Assembly (NCBI RefSeq): GCF_015209595.1
Contig: NZ_JADEYS010000005.1
Span: 186,001-250,000 of the forward strand
Length of the DNA stretch: 64,000 nt
Source: Pontibacterium sinense
GTDB taxonomy: Bacteria > Pseudomonadota > Gammaproteobacteria > Pseudomonadales > Balneatricaceae
Direction: 5' to 3'
The position numbers and the translations under genes are program-made. The notes beneath the pieces are model-generated. The model had not been told where the DNA came from. It saw nothing but the letters and a program-made list of their open reading frames with translations, and ran no database searches. This document shows, in pieces, positions 45,598 through 54,399 of this stretch; position 1 is the first letter of the stretch; each line of letters begins with the position of its first letter.

Positions 45598-45864
45598 TTA
45601 ATAAAGCGCAGTTTCGTCCCGTACGACGTCTTTGAGCACTTGCAGAAACAGGGTGTCTGCATCGCTGTGTTCAATCGGAATTTTAACGTTGGTGGTGGAG
45701 GACAGCTCATCCGCGATCAGCATATCCGCGTTCGGTTCGTTGATATGTTTGCGGGCGATTTCGATCGCTTTTTCGCTGATTTCCGGTTCCGCCAGGACTT
45801 TGCGGATAAACAACATCAATTCGTTGATTACACGGTCTTTATTTTTAATTTCTGCAACGCTCAT
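45598..45864 (-). CDS. Small conserved-looking protein of unknown function
   Basis: 88 residues, acidic and probably helical, cytosolic with no signal or membrane segment. I do not recognise the family. The gene is credible because aaggag lies 8 bases before ATG 45864, the frame has normal codon use, and no other gene occupies the region. It contains two helical blocks (N-E-L-M-L-F-I-R-K-V-L-A-E-P-E-I-S and A-I-E-I-A-R-K-H-I) and ends in L-F-L-Q-V-L-K-D-V-V-R-D-E. It is divergent from ilvI with a 442-base gap. Confidence 0.7.
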   Translation of the reverse strand: MSVAEIKNKDRVINELMLFIRKVLAEPEISEKAIEIARKHINEPNADMLIADELSSTTNVKIPIEHSDADTLFLQVLKDVVRDETALY

Positions 45865-46306
45865 TCAGGCGCTCCTTAGGTAATCTGTTGTACAGGCCCA
45901 TCGTCGTATAGCAATTACAAAAACGCCGTGGGTTTTTCCTCACTATAACCCGAAGATGGATTCTCTGCATTCCCCGTTTTTCGTTGGTTGTAGGTTGATC
46001 AATGGCTGACTAAATGCGAGAATTAGCGCCAAATTTCTTCCGACCTTGGACTATTAGGCCACCCCGAATGTCCGGCGGAGTTAAGTATTGCCGCTTAACT
46101 TCCTGAAAGGTCTGCCAGTTGAGCGATCCTCAATCTTGGCGAGCACCCGAACGTGAGTCGCTTGTATCTCGTTTATCAGGAACGGTATTTGTAAGTTTTC
46201 CCATCCCGGGCGTCATCCACGCTTGATGGGCGACTACGTTCATTCGTTGCAGAAATAAACTGTCAAAATGTCGGAATTGAGTCCGACGCAGTGAGAGGGT
46301 GAAACA
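45865..46306. other. Long structured region upstream of ilvI
   Basis: 442 bases without a gene. The right part (46032-46287) is dense with hairpins and is listed as a candidate leader RNA. A short frame at 46014-46106 (31 codons) is not rich in Ile, Leu or Val, so a classic ilv attenuator peptide is not seen. Confidence 0.6.
46032..46287 (+). ncRNA. Candidate structured leader RNA of ilvIH
   Basis: By eye this leader begins with a three-way junction: P1 GACCTT/AAGGTC (46032-46037, 46107-46112), P2 GGAC/GTCC (46038-46041, 46070-46073) and P3 GTTAAG/CTTAAC (46080-46085, 46094-46099). Further hairpins follow: TTGAG/CTCAA (46119-46133), GCGA/TCGC (46139-46161), CCCATC/GATGGG with an inner GCGT/ACGC (46200-46230), and GTCGGA/TCCGAC (46270-46287). 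The last one sits 20 bases before the ilvI GTG. Candidate RNA motifs upstream of ilv genes are known in proteobacteria; whether this is one of them I cannot tell. Confidence 0.4.
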
Positions 46307-48028
46307 GTGGAATTACTTTCAGGCGCCGAAATGGTTGTGCGCGCCCTTAAAGACGAGGGTGTTGAAAACATCTACGGGTATCCGGGTGGCTCAGTACTGC
46401 ACCTGTACGATGCTCTTTTCCAGCAGGAAGATGTCAAACACATACTGGTGCGCCACGAGCAGGCGGCTACTCATATGGCCGATGCTTACGCACGTGCGAC
46501 CGGTAAAGCGGGCGTTGCGCTGGTAACGTCTGGCCCAGGTGCAACCAATGCCGTCACCGGTATTGCAACTGCCTACATGGATTCTATTCCGATGGTTGTT
46601 ATTACCGGTCAGGTAATGAGCCATCTGATTGGTGAAGACGCGTTCCAGGAAACCGACATGATCGGTATTTCCCGTCCGGTGGTGAAACACAACTTCAGTG
46701 TTCAGCATCCGGAAGAGATCCCGTCGATCATCAAGAAAGCATTCCATATTGCTCAGACGGGTCGTCCGGGTCCGGTGGTTGTCGATATCCCTAAGGATAT
46801 GACGAACCCAACCGACCGCTACCCATACGAATATCCGAAGAACGTGAAACTGCGTTCTTACAACCCGGTTAACCGCGGTCACGCAGGTCAGATCAAGAAA
46901 GCAATGGATCTGTTCCTGACGGCGAAACGCCCGGTTATTCTGGCCGGTGGTGGTGTTGTTATTGGTCATGCGTCTGAAGAGCTGCGTGAACTGATCCATC
47001 TGACTAACGTACCGTGCACGAATACGCTGATGGCGTTGGGTGCGCTGGCGGGTCGGGATCAGAACAACGTTGGCATGCTGGGCATGCACGGTTCTTACGA
47101 AGCGAACATGGTGATGCACCATGCAGACGTGATCCTGAACATCGGCGCGCGCTTTGATGACCGTGTAACTAACGGCACAGACAAGTTCTGTCCGACCGCG
47201 AAGATTATCCACGTGGATATCGATCCGGCGTCTATCTCCAAAACCATTCGTGCGGACATTCCGATTGTAGGTCCTGCGAAGAACGTTCTGGATGAGATGC
47301 TGGCCATCGTTAAAGCGTCTAACAAGCAGTTGGATGCGGAAGCGCTGAAGTCCTGGTGGGAGCAGATCGAAGAGTGGCGTGGTCGTCACGGCGGTCGCTA
47401 CCGTACCGATGACTCTGAGCTGATGAAGCCACAGCAGGTTATTGAAACGCTGGACATGGTGACTGGCGGTGATGCGTATGTATGTTCTGACGTAGGTCAG
47501 CACCAGATGTACGCGGCACAGTACTACAAGTTCAATCACCCGAATCGTTGGATCAACTCCGGCGGTCTGGGCACGATGGGCTTTGGTCTGCCAGCAGCAA
47601 TGGGTGTGAAACTGAATTTCCCTGAAGCCGATGTTGCCTGTGTAACCGGTGAAGGCAGTATTCAGATGAACATTCAGGAGCTGTCGACCTGCAACCAGTA
47701 CGATATCCCGGTCAAGGTTATCTGTCTGAACAACCAGTCTCTGGGTATGGTTCGCCAGTGGCAGGACATGAACTATGAGTCTCGTCACTCTCAGTCTTAC
47801 ATGAACTCCCTGCCGGACTTCGTGAAGCTGGTTGAGTCCTACGGTCATGTTGGGATGAAGGTTGATAAATTCTCGGATCTGGAAGCGGCGATGCGTGAAG
47901 CATTTGCACTGAAAGATCGTCTGGTATTTATGGATGTTGCGGTTGATCCGTATGAGCACGTATACCCAATGCAGGTACCGCGTGGCTCTATGCGTGATAT
48001 GTGGTTGAGCAAGACGGAGAGAACTTAA
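46307..48028 (+). CDS. ilvI: Acetolactate synthase large subunit
   Basis: ThDP-dependent enzyme of 573 residues, first common step of branched-chain amino acid synthesis. The cofactor glutamate lies in [12 protein letters not shown]. The ThDP motif reads [14 protein letters not shown]...L-N-N-Q-S-L-G, with Glu in place of the usual Asp of G-D-G. The start is GTG 46307 with gagaggg upstream. ilvH follows after 2 bases. ilvC, which often completes this operon, is absent here. Confidence 0.97.
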   Translation: MELLSGAEMVVRALKDEGVENIYGYPGGSVLHLYDALFQQEDVKHILVRHEQAATHMADAYARATGKAGVALVTSGPGATNAVTGIATAYMDSIPMVVITGQVMSHLIGEDAFQETDMIGISRPVVKHNFSVQHPEEIPSIIKKAFHIAQTGRPGPVVVDIPKDMTNPTDRYPYEYPKNVKLRSYNPVNRGHAGQIKKAMDLFLTAKRPVILAGGGVVIGHASEELRELIHLTNVPCTNTLMALGALAGRDQNNVGMLGMHGSYEANMVMHHADVILNIGARFDDRVTNGTDKFCPTAKIIHVDIDPASISKTIRADIPIVGPAKNVLDEMLAIVKASNKQLDAEALKSWWEQIEEWRGRHGGRYRTDDSELMKPQQVIETLDMVTGGDAYVCSDVGQHQMYAAQYYKFNHPNRWINSGGLGTMGFGLPAAMGVKLNFPEADVACVTGEGSIQMNIQELSTCNQYDIPVKVICLNNQSLGMVRQWQDMNYESRHSQSYMNSLPDFVKLVESYGHVGMKVDKFSDLEAAMREAFALKDRLVFMDVAVDPYEHVYPMQVPRGSMRDMWLSKTERT

Positions 48029-48030
48029 TC

Positions 48031-48525
48031 ATGCGCCATATTATTTCGGTACTGCTGGAAAACGAACCGGGTGCATTGTCCCGAGTTGTTGGGCTGTTCT
48101 CTCAGCGTAACTTCAACATCGAGTCTTTGACCGTTGCGCCAACTGACGACGAGACGTTATCCCGTCTGACCGTCACTACGCAGGGTGATGACCGTGTTGT
48201 TGAGCAGATCACGAAGCAGCTGAACAAGCTGATCGACGTGGTGAAAGTGGTTGACCTGACCGAGGGTGAACACATCGAGCGTGAGCTGATGATGATCAAA
48301 CTGAAGGCCAACAACGGTACTGTGCGTGCAGAGATCAAACGTACTGCGGATATCTTCCGTGGTCAGGTGATCGATGCAACACAGAACACTTTCACCGTGC
48401 AGCTGATCGGTTCTAGCAGCAAACTGGATGCGTTTATCGAAGCGTTGTCCGGTGCCAGCATTCTTGAAGTGGTGCGTTCCGGTGTGTCCGGTATCGCCCG
48501 TGGTGAGAAAGTGCTGAGCCTGTAA
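48031..48525 (+). CDS. ilvH: Acetolactate synthase small (regulatory) subunit
   Basis: 164-residue regulatory subunit with an N-terminal ACT domain (H-I-I-S-V-L-L-E-N-E-P-G-A-L-S-R-V-V-G-L-F-S-Q-R-N-F-N-I-E-S-L-T-V) that binds valine for feedback inhibition, and the IlvH C-terminal domain. The frame is open from 48001, but ATG 48031 directly after the ilvI stop, with ggagag upstream, gives the standard N-terminus. Confidence 0.97.
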   Translation: MRHIISVLLENEPGALSRVVGLFSQRNFNIESLTVAPTDDETLSRLTVTTQGDDRVVEQITKQLNKLIDVVKVVDLTEGEHIERELMMIKLKANNGTVRAEIKRTADIFRGQVIDATQNTFTVQLIGSSSKLDAFIEALSGASILEVVRSGVSGIARGEKVLSL

Positions 48526-48542
48526 AAAGGCTGATCAGTACC

Positions 48543-48573
48543 AGAAAAGCCGCTCATTGAGCGGCTTTTTTTA
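48543..48573 (+). terminator. Terminator after ilvH
   Basis: Stem aaaagccgctc / gagcggctttt with an att(g) loop followed by a T run, 20 bases after the ilvH stop. It ends the ilvIH operon before phnN. Confidence 0.92.
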
Positions 48574-48709
48574 TGCCTGTCATTTGATCGTGGGCGGCTT
48601 GGGTGTCGGTAAGTCGTTAAAGTCACTGGTCTTTACGAGATTCTCGGATTACTCTTGGACTTACCAAAATTGCTTAAAAAGCGATCTGATTGCACAGAGA
48701 ACCTGTTAC

Positions 48710-49294
48710 ATGAATGGAAAGCTACTCTACCTGGTAGGCGCATCCGGCAGTGGTAAAGACAGTTTGCTGGATGGTTGTCGTAAACGTCTTCAGTCTCACC
48801 ACGGCTGCTTTGTGGCCCACCGCTACATCACTCGTGCCGCTAATATCGGCGGTGAAAACCACATCCACCTGTCACCCGAAGAGTTTGATATGCGCGCCAG
48901 CATGGGCATGTTTGCCATGCAGTGGTATTCCCACGGTTACAGTTACGGGATCGGTTCCGAAGTGGATGACTGGCTGTCGAAGGGCATCAATGTGGTCATC
49001 AACGGCTCGCGTGAATACCTGCAGATTGCCATGGCGAGTTATCCCAACCTGATTCCGGTACTGGTCGATGTTGATCCGGACTTGCTGTACGAGCGTCTGA
49101 AGCAGCGCGGTCGAGAGAGCGAGGACGAAATCCGTCGACGGTTGCAACGTCATCAGCAGATTGTCGATAGCATGCCGGACAACATTCAGCGGATCGATAA
49201 TAATTCTGAGCTTCAGGATGGTGTAGATGCGTTGCTGAAACTGATTGAAGATCTGTCGCCCGATCAGATCAAGCCGATTCGCGCGACTCACTGA
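48710..49294 (+). CDS. phnN: Ribose 1,5-bisphosphate phosphokinase PhnN
   Basis: 194-residue guanylate-kinase-like enzyme that phosphorylates ribose 1,5-bisphosphate to PRPP. Walker A is G-A-S-G-S-G-K-D-S at residues 10-18; R-Y-I-T-R-A and the Q-W-Y-S-H-G-Y-S-Y-G-I motif are those of PhnN rather than of guanylate kinase. The long upstream frame begins inside the ilvH terminator, so ATG 48710 is the start. No other C-P lyase gene is present, so it is a stand-alone phnN that may serve PRPP or NAD supply. Confidence 0.88.
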   Translation: MNGKLLYLVGASGSGKDSLLDGCRKRLQSHHGCFVAHRYITRAANIGGENHIHLSPEEFDMRASMGMFAMQWYSHGYSYGIGSEVDDWLSKGINVVINGSREYLQIAMASYPNLIPVLVDVDPDLLYERLKQRGRESEDEIRRRLQRHQQIVDSMPDNIQRIDNNSELQDGVDALLKLIEDLSPDQIKPIRATH

Positions 49295-49341
49295 CCTTAG
49301 TCGAGCGCGTTTACTTAACGTATCTCAATTTCCGGTCATTC

Positions 49342-49371
49342 AAAAGAGCCGCTCATCCGAGCGGTTTTTTG
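49342..49371 (+). terminator. Terminator after phnN
   Basis: ccgctc/gagcgg stem (49349-49364) with an atcc loop, followed by six T residues. Confidence 0.85.
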
Positions 49372-49464
49372 TGTCTTGTGAATATGGATGGTCTCAGCAG
49401 CGGTGTTAAAGCTGCGTTAGAATAGGCCGCCTTATCCAATGACCAAACAGAGGAATTTCCAACC

Positions 49465-49863
49465 ATGAGTACCCCGTTTCGACTGGAACTGAAAGTCCGT
49501 GATTACGAACTGGATATGCAGGGTATTGTGAACAACGGTGTGTATTTCAATTATCTGGAACATGCCCGCCATGAGTTCCTGTTAGACAAAGGCGTAGATT
49601 TCGCCGCATTGGCCGAGCAGGGTATTCACCTAGTGGTGATTCGCTCTGAGCTGGATTACAAAGCCTCTTTGAAAAGTGGTGATCGTTTTGTTATTGAGGT
49701 TGAAGCGGAGCGTTTGAGTAAAGTGAAGTTTGGCTTCCGTCAGCGCGTCATTCGTCTGTCTGATGAGAAAGTGTGCGTGGAAGGTTTAGTGATCGGGACA
49801 GCACTGAACGAACGCGGTCGCCCGTATCTGTCACCTGCAATTGAATCGCTGTTTGAAGTGTAA
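49465..49863 (+). CDS. Acyl-CoA thioesterase, 4HBT/YbgC-like
   Basis: Hot-dog-fold thioesterase of 132 residues. The motif D-M-Q-G-I-V-N-N-G-V-Y-F-N-Y-L-E-H-A-R-H-E-F matches the 4-hydroxybenzoyl-CoA thioesterase active-site helix, but the usual catalytic Asp before the motif (D-x-x-G-x-V) is present as the D of D-M-Q-G. The physiological acyl-CoA is unknown. It is monocistronic and convergent with ilvY, 3 bases apart. Confidence 0.87.
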   Translation: MSTPFRLELKVRDYELDMQGIVNNGVYFNYLEHARHEFLLDKGVDFAALAEQGIHLVVIRSELDYKASLKSGDRFVIEVEAERLSKVKFGFRQRVIRLSDEKVCVEGLVIGTALNERGRPYLSPAIESLFEV

Positions 49864-49866
49864 GTT

Positions 49867-50751
49867 CTAACCCTTCAACTGCTCCCAGAAAGCCCGTATC
49901 AGCGGGCTTTTAAGTTTCTTCTCCAATGCAAACAGGCCCACATCGTACGCTTCCAGTTCTGGTTGCACGTCTAATATCTGTACCCGATCGGCCAAAGGGC
50001 TGTTGTCCAATACGATACGGGGCACCACACCTACACCAAATCCCAGACTGACCATCGAGACAATGGCTTCGTTACCCGCGACTTGTGCATAGATCGTTGG
50101 TTTCTGATGCATCTGCTCAAACCATTCATCGACCCGCTGACGTCCGATACCGCTTTCGGGCAGAATCATAGGGATCTGCGCCCAGGATTCGTCGCTAATC
50201 GGAGTTTGCAGTAGGGGCTCAAGCGCGCCTTGTTCGGCAGGAGCAATAAAGAGAAGTGGTGAGATCGCGATGGGTTTAAATGCGACCCCGGTTGGCAGCG
50301 GGGCAGGGCGCGCGGCGATGGTGATATCTTCAGTGCCGGAGAGAATGTGTCCAATGGCGTGTTCCGGATCGCCGGTGTGCAGTTTGATTTCGACGCCGGG
50401 GTGATTGAGGCGGAATTGACTGAGGATGTCATATAGAAAGCTGTAACTGGCGGTGACGGAGCAATATACGCTGATCTCGCCGTGTAACTCTTCAGCTTCT
50501 TCCATCAACGAGTCGCGAATCACATCCCACTGCAATAAGGCTTCACGAGCGTACTCACGAAACAGCTCGCCTTCGTGGGTCAGAATGACTGTGCGATTGT
50601 TACGCTCAAACAGCGCCACGCCGACTTCATCTTCCAGCTGTTTAATGCTGCGAGAGAGTGCCGAAGGGCTGATATGGTTGAGTTCGCTGGCACGACCAAA
50701 GTGCAGGGTGTCAGTGAGGCTGAGAAAGAGTTTGAGCAATCGAGTATCCAT
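49867..50751 (-). CDS. ilvY: LysR-family regulator IlvY
   Basis: 294-residue LysR protein. The opening M-D-T-R-L-L-K-L-F-L-S-L-T-D-T-L-H-F-G-R-A-S and the S-P-S-A-L-S-R-S-I-K-Q-L-E-D helix, with F-E-R-N-N-R-T-V-I-L-T, are close to E. coli IlvY. Further IlvY matches are S-V-T-A-S-Y-S-F-L, H-P-G-V-E-I-K-L-H-T-G-D and A-T/Q-V-A-G-N-E-A-I-V-S-M-V-S-L-G. IlvY activates ilvC in response to acetolactate. Here the divergent gene is a protoglobin, not ilvC. ATG 50751 is chosen over an upstream frame extension because it matches the family start. Confidence 0.9.
   Translation of the reverse strand: MDTRLLKLFLSLTDTLHFGRASELNHISPSALSRSIKQLEDEVGVALFERNNRTVILTHEGELFREYAREALLQWDVIRDSLMEEAEELHGEISVYCSVTASYSFLYDILSQFRLNHPGVEIKLHTGDPEHAIGHILSGTEDITIAARPAPLPTGVAFKPIAISPLLFIAPAEQGALEPLLQTPISDESWAQIPMILPESGIGRQRVDEWFEQMHQKPTIYAQVAGNEAIVSMVSLGFGVGVVPRIVLDNSPLADRVQILDVQPELEAYDVGLFALEKKLKSPLIRAFWEQLKG
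49887..49912 (+). terminator. Terminator hairpin inside the ilvY 3' end
   Basis: AAAGCCCG (49889-49896) pairs with CGGGCTTT (49903-49910) around a tatcag loop. It lies within the last codons of ilvY on the other strand and is suited to ending the convergent thioesterase transcript. The T run is short. Confidence 0.5.
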
Positions 50752-50953
50752 AGCTGGAAGTATTGCATGAACCGGCATGCCAGTGCTCGTATATATCAAT
50801 ATTCGCAATCTACATTCAGGTTTTATCGATGAGTAATCCCATCCGACAGGGTGTCATACACAGTATTCAATATCTCGGTATGACTGGCCTGTAAGTTGTG
50901 ATGGGGATGCTTTAAACTGCGCCGCATTAGAACGCAGCGATAGGGAATACCCG

Positions 50954-51523
50954 ATGAGTGAGATCGATTTTGCCGCCCTCGCGGTGCACGGAAAAAGCTA
51001 TGCAGGCTTCACGGCTGAAGATGAAGCGCTGTTGTTGGCTGAAGGTACCAAGCTGCTGCCATATATGGCACAAGTGACCGATGGCTTCTACGCTGATCTA
51101 CAGAGTATTCCAGAGGCGACCCAATTTCTTGAAGGCCGTTTGGAAAGCCTGAAGAAAACGCATCAGGCGTGGTTGGAAGGTATTTTTACCGGTCCTTATG
51201 ATGAGAAATTTGCCGCACTGATGCATCACGTGGGTGAAGTCCACGTCCGGGTTAAACTGCCGGTGGAATTCATGTCCAGTGGCATTGTGTTGATTAACAA
51301 TCATATGAGCCCGGTGCTGGCGGAAGTCTATGCGGACGATGTGCCAACAATGGGGCGTATGATGCGTGCGGTCAATGCGGTGACCGGATTTGCGCTTATT
51401 ATCATGCAAGAGTCTTATCAGACCTCTTTGCTGGCTGAAGAGCTGGAGCGTTTTCTGGCGATCACCGGGATGAGCCGTCGATTGTTTGATAATCTGGCGA
51501 ACGCCTATCGTGATACTGACTGA
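50954..51523 (+). CDS. Protoglobin-family heme protein
   Basis: Stand-alone protoglobin/globin-sensor domain of 189 residues without any output domain. The V-G-E-V-H-V-R-V-K-L-P motif supplies the proximal heme ligand His97, and the preceding H-A-x-W-L-E-G-I-F-T-G-type helix and the C-terminal helices fit the fold. It may bind O2, NO or CO; the function is unknown. ATG 50954 has a gggaat signal. Its divergence from ilvY is unusual. Confidence 0.85.
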   Translation: MSEIDFAALAVHGKSYAGFTAEDEALLLAEGTKLLPYMAQVTDGFYADLQSIPEATQFLEGRLESLKKTHQAWLEGIFTGPYDEKFAALMHHVGEVHVRVKLPVEFMSSGIVLINNHMSPVLAEVYADDVPTMGRMMRAVNAVTGFALIIMQESYQTSLLAEELERFLAITGMSRRLFDNLANAYRDTD

Positions 51524-51586
51524 CCCGGCACTGCCATTCTGCGGAGCCTTTGTATAACATAATGACAAAGAACCAAGGGAGCGATC

Positions 51587-52324
51587 ATGGATAAGTCACG
51601 CCAAAGCCTGAAAGTCCTGCTGTTGCAGATCCGTGAAGGCGGAAAGGTCAGGGAAGAAGAACACGCCAGTTTTGCCGCGTATAGTGGTTTGGCACCTCAA
51701 CAGATTGAAGTACTGAATGTCTTTGACACCCCTGAGTTTCCAGAGACTGTGGCGGATGACTATGATGCGCTCTTTGTGGGCGGTGCCAGTGAAGCCAATG
51801 TACTGAAGCCGGACGCGTTTCCATTTGTGGATAACTGTAAGGCCCTGTTGAGTCATTGCGCTGAAACGGGCAAGCCGGTGTTTGCATCCTGCTTTGGTTT
51901 TCAGCTGGTGGTCTTGGCGTTGGGCGGTGAAATCCTGCATAAGGATGACGACTTTGAAATGGGTACGTTGCCTATCTTGCTGACAGATCGTTCGTTGGAT
52001 GATCCTCTGTTCAGGGATGTACCGAATGGTTTTCCGGCGGTTTCGGTTCATCGTCAGTATGCTGCGGACTTGCCGGACAGTTGCGAAGTGATCGCTTATA
52101 CCAGTCAGTGTATCCATGTGTTGCGGGTAAAAGGTAAGCCGTTTTGGGCGTTCCAGTTCCATCCTGAGGTGGATAAGCGAACGCTGGTTGAACGTTTGAC
52201 GCATTACAAAGCCCACTATACCGATGGTGACGGGCATCTGGATCGCGTGCTGAACTCTGCCGTTGAGACGCCGGATTCCAATCAGTTGGTGAAAAAATTT
52301 GTTGAGCGCGTGCTGCTCGGCTGA
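51587..52324 (+). CDS. Class I glutamine amidotransferase-like protein
   Basis: 245-residue stand-alone amidotransferase of the GMP-synthase-like (GATase1) group. Catalytic triad: nucleophile Cys102 in F-A-S-C-F-G-F-Q, His192 and Glu194 in F-Q-F-H-P-E-V. A partner synthetase is not encoded next to it. Members of this group act on gamma-glutamyl peptides or related amides, but the substrate here is not clear. The RBS is aagggag before ATG 51587. Confidence 0.85.
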   Translation: MDKSRQSLKVLLLQIREGGKVREEEHASFAAYSGLAPQQIEVLNVFDTPEFPETVADDYDALFVGGASEANVLKPDAFPFVDNCKALLSHCAETGKPVFASCFGFQLVVLALGGEILHKDDDFEMGTLPILLTDRSLDDPLFRDVPNGFPAVSVHRQYAADLPDSCEVIAYTSQCIHVLRVKGKPFWAFQFHPEVDKRTLVERLTHYKAHYTDGDGHLDRVLNSAVETPDSNQLVKKFVERVLLG

Positions 52325-52396
52325 GACTAATTTGAGATAACGGGGGCGGGCACAGTAGAATGGTCGCTCTTTGTGTATACAGGAACTGAAAACAGA

Positions 52397-53155
52397 ATGA
52401 CTGAGCAACCGGAAAAGCCAACGTCCGAACAAGACGCGGAATCTCCAAAGCCACGTAGCCGTGGTATTTATCTGCTACCAAACCTGTTTACCACAGGTGC
52501 CCTGTTTTCCGGCTTCTATGCGGTTATTGCCAGCATGAACGGTCAGTTCGAAAGCGCTGCGATTGCGATTTTTGTCGCGATGGTGCTGGATGGTCTGGAC
52601 GGTCGTGTGGCCCGTATGACGAATACGTCCAGTGCGTTTGGCGCTGAGTATGACTCTCTCTCCGATATGGTCTCCTTTGGTGTGGCCCCGTCGTTGGTCG
52701 CCTTTAACTGGGTGCTGGCGGATATTGGTAAGTTGGGTTGGTTTGCCGCCTTTATTTATGTGGCAGGCGCAGCGTTACGTCTGGCGCGCTTTAATACCCA
52801 GATTGGTTCCGTTGATAAGCGCTACTTTATTGGCTTGCCAAGCCCGGCAGCGGCAGCCGCTGTTGCAGGTCTGGTATGGGCTGCGGTCGAATACGGTGTG
52901 GATGGCAGCCCGTATGCGTATGCCATTGCTTTCTATGTGGCCGCGGTTGGCTTGCTGATGGTCAGTAATGTGCTGTACTACAGCTTTAAGGATGTGGACT
53001 TTAAAGGCAAAGTGCCTTTTATCATTCTGGCGGCGATCGTGCTGGGGCTTGGTATTATCTCAATTAGCCCACCAACATTCCTTTGGTTGCTGCTGCTGGT
53101 GTATACGTTATCCGGCCCGGTCTTATGGGTGGTGCGAAAGCGCAAAAAAGCCTGA
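52397..53155 (+). CDS. pssA: CDP-diacylglycerol-serine O-phosphatidyltransferase
   Basis: Integral membrane enzyme of 252 residues making phosphatidylserine for phosphatidylethanolamine synthesis. The CDP-alcohol phosphotransferase motif is complete: D-G-L-D-G-R-V-A-R-M-T...F-G-A-E-Y-D-S-L-S-D. Several hydrophobic segments follow, and the C-terminus is basic. The start is ATG 52397, as a GTG at 52373 lacks an RBS. This is the archaeal/Gram-positive-like type II enzyme found in Pseudomonas next to msrP-msrQ. Confidence 0.93.
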   Translation: MTEQPEKPTSEQDAESPKPRSRGIYLLPNLFTTGALFSGFYAVIASMNGQFESAAIAIFVAMVLDGLDGRVARMTNTSSAFGAEYDSLSDMVSFGVAPSLVAFNWVLADIGKLGWFAAFIYVAGAALRLARFNTQIGSVDKRYFIGLPSPAAAAAVAGLVWAAVEYGVDGSPYAYAIAFYVAAVGLLMVSNVLYYSFKDVDFKGKVPFIILAAIVLGLGIISISPPTFLWLLLLVYTLSGPVLWVVRKRKKA

Positions 53156-53167
53156 TCAAACGCCTAT

Positions 53168-53198
53168 TAAAAAACCGGCCTCTGTGCCGGTTTTTTTG
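53168..53198 (+). terminator. Terminator after pssA
   Basis: Six A residues, a ccggc/gccgg stem with a ctctgt loop and seven T residues. Good in both directions. Confidence 0.92.
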
Positions 53199-53377
53199 TG
53201 TCTGAAATCTCTCGCTTCAGAGCGTAGAGTTTGTTGAATTCGCCTATTCTTAACGCTTTTTATTTTCCACGTTCCGCTGTCTCATTTTTAGAGTTGACTG
53301 GTTTTTCAGGCTATTTTCAGCTTGGCAGGGTAATCTGCAATCATTCTCCTGTTATCCCAACGACAACGGATGCCGAT

Positions 53378-54385
53378 ATGCTGATTAAAAAGCCAGATTC
53401 AATTAAGTCTTCTGAAATTACCTCTGAATCGGTGTATCTCAACCGCCGGCACTTTATGCGAGGTCTGTTGGGAACAACGGCACTGCTGGCCACCGGTTCA
53501 GCGAATGCCGTGCCTGAGTACGAGTTTGAAAAAGATCTGCCGATTTATCGTGGTCCGGATTGGATGCAGCAGAAAATCCGTGAAAGTGTGCGTAATACAG
53601 CATTGTCCACGGACGACAAACTGACGCCTTATTTTCATGTGATGAGTTACAACAACTTCTATGAATTTGGCACCGGCAAAAAAGACCCTGCGCGCCATGC
53701 ACAAAACTTTCAGACGGATCCGTGGAAGGTCGAGATCAGTGGTGAGGTGGGTAAACCGGGGGTGTATAACCTGGAAGATCTGATTAAACCCCATCTGTTA
53801 GAAGAGCGTATTTATCGTTTACGGTGTGTTGAAGCCTGGTCGATGGTTGTGCCGTGGATGGGATTATCTCTGGGTGATCTGCTGAAGAAATTTGATCCAA
53901 CCTCTAAAGCGAAATATGTGGAGTTCACCACCTTGCATGATCCGGATCAGATGCCCGGACAGCGTTCCCGTTTCAGTACGTTGGAGTGGCCGTATGTGGA
54001 GGGCTTGCGTATCGATGAGGCGATGCATCCTTTGACCATGTTGGCGGTGGGCGTATACGGAAATGCAATGCCACCACAGAACGGAGCACCACTGCGTTTG
54101 GTGGTGCCGTGGAAGTACGGTTTTAAGAGTATTAAGTCGATTGTAAAAATCCGCCTGACCGACAAAATGCCTAACACCACATGGAACCTGATGGCACCGC
54201 AAGAATACGGTTTCTATTCCAATGTGAATCCAGCGGTGGATCATCCGCGCTGGAGTCAGGCATCGGAGCGTCGCTTGCCGTCATCACTGTTTAATCCTAA
54301 TCGGGTTGATACCTTGCCGTTTAACGGTTACGCCGACGAAGTGGCTGAGCTGTACAGAGGTATGGACCTGAAGAAATGGTTCTGA
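53378..54385 (+). CDS. msrP: Protein-methionine-sulfoxide reductase, molybdenum subunit MsrP
   Basis: Periplasmic Moco enzyme (YedY) of 335 residues that reduces methionine sulfoxide in exported proteins. A Tat signal is visible ([10 protein letters not shown], Arg23-Arg24; cleavage near A44). The Moco-ligating cysteine is Cys150 in Y-R-L-R-C-V-E-A-W. The frame is open from 53231, but ATG 53378 gives the Tat leader at the proper distance. msrQ follows after 14 bases. Confidence 0.94.
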   Translation: MLIKKPDSIKSSEITSESVYLNRRHFMRGLLGTTALLATGSANAVPEYEFEKDLPIYRGPDWMQQKIRESVRNTALSTDDKLTPYFHVMSYNNFYEFGTGKKDPARHAQNFQTDPWKVEISGEVGKPGVYNLEDLIKPHLLEERIYRLRCVEAWSMVVPWMGLSLGDLLKKFDPTSKAKYVEFTTLHDPDQMPGQRSRFSTLEWPYVEGLRIDEAMHPLTMLAVGVYGNAMPPQNGAPLRLVVPWKYGFKSIKSIVKIRLTDKMPNTTWNLMAPQEYGFYSNVNPAVDHPRWSQASERRLPSSLFNPNRVDTLPFNGYADEVAELYRGMDLKKWF

Positions 54386-54399
54386 TCAGGTAGACCGTT

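Noticed and set aside
46014-46106. ilv attenuator leader peptide
   Set aside because: The 31-codon frame has few Ile, Leu and Val codons and no RBS.
47640-47760. IlvI inactive because the ThDP motif is G-E-G rather than G-D-G
   Set aside because: The change keeps an acidic metal ligand, the N-N end of the motif is intact, and all other parts are normal; a functional variant is more likely.
46391-47959. Antisense open frame of 522 codons inside ilvI
   Set aside because: Same reason: codon-bias shadow of a certain gene, no domain pattern.
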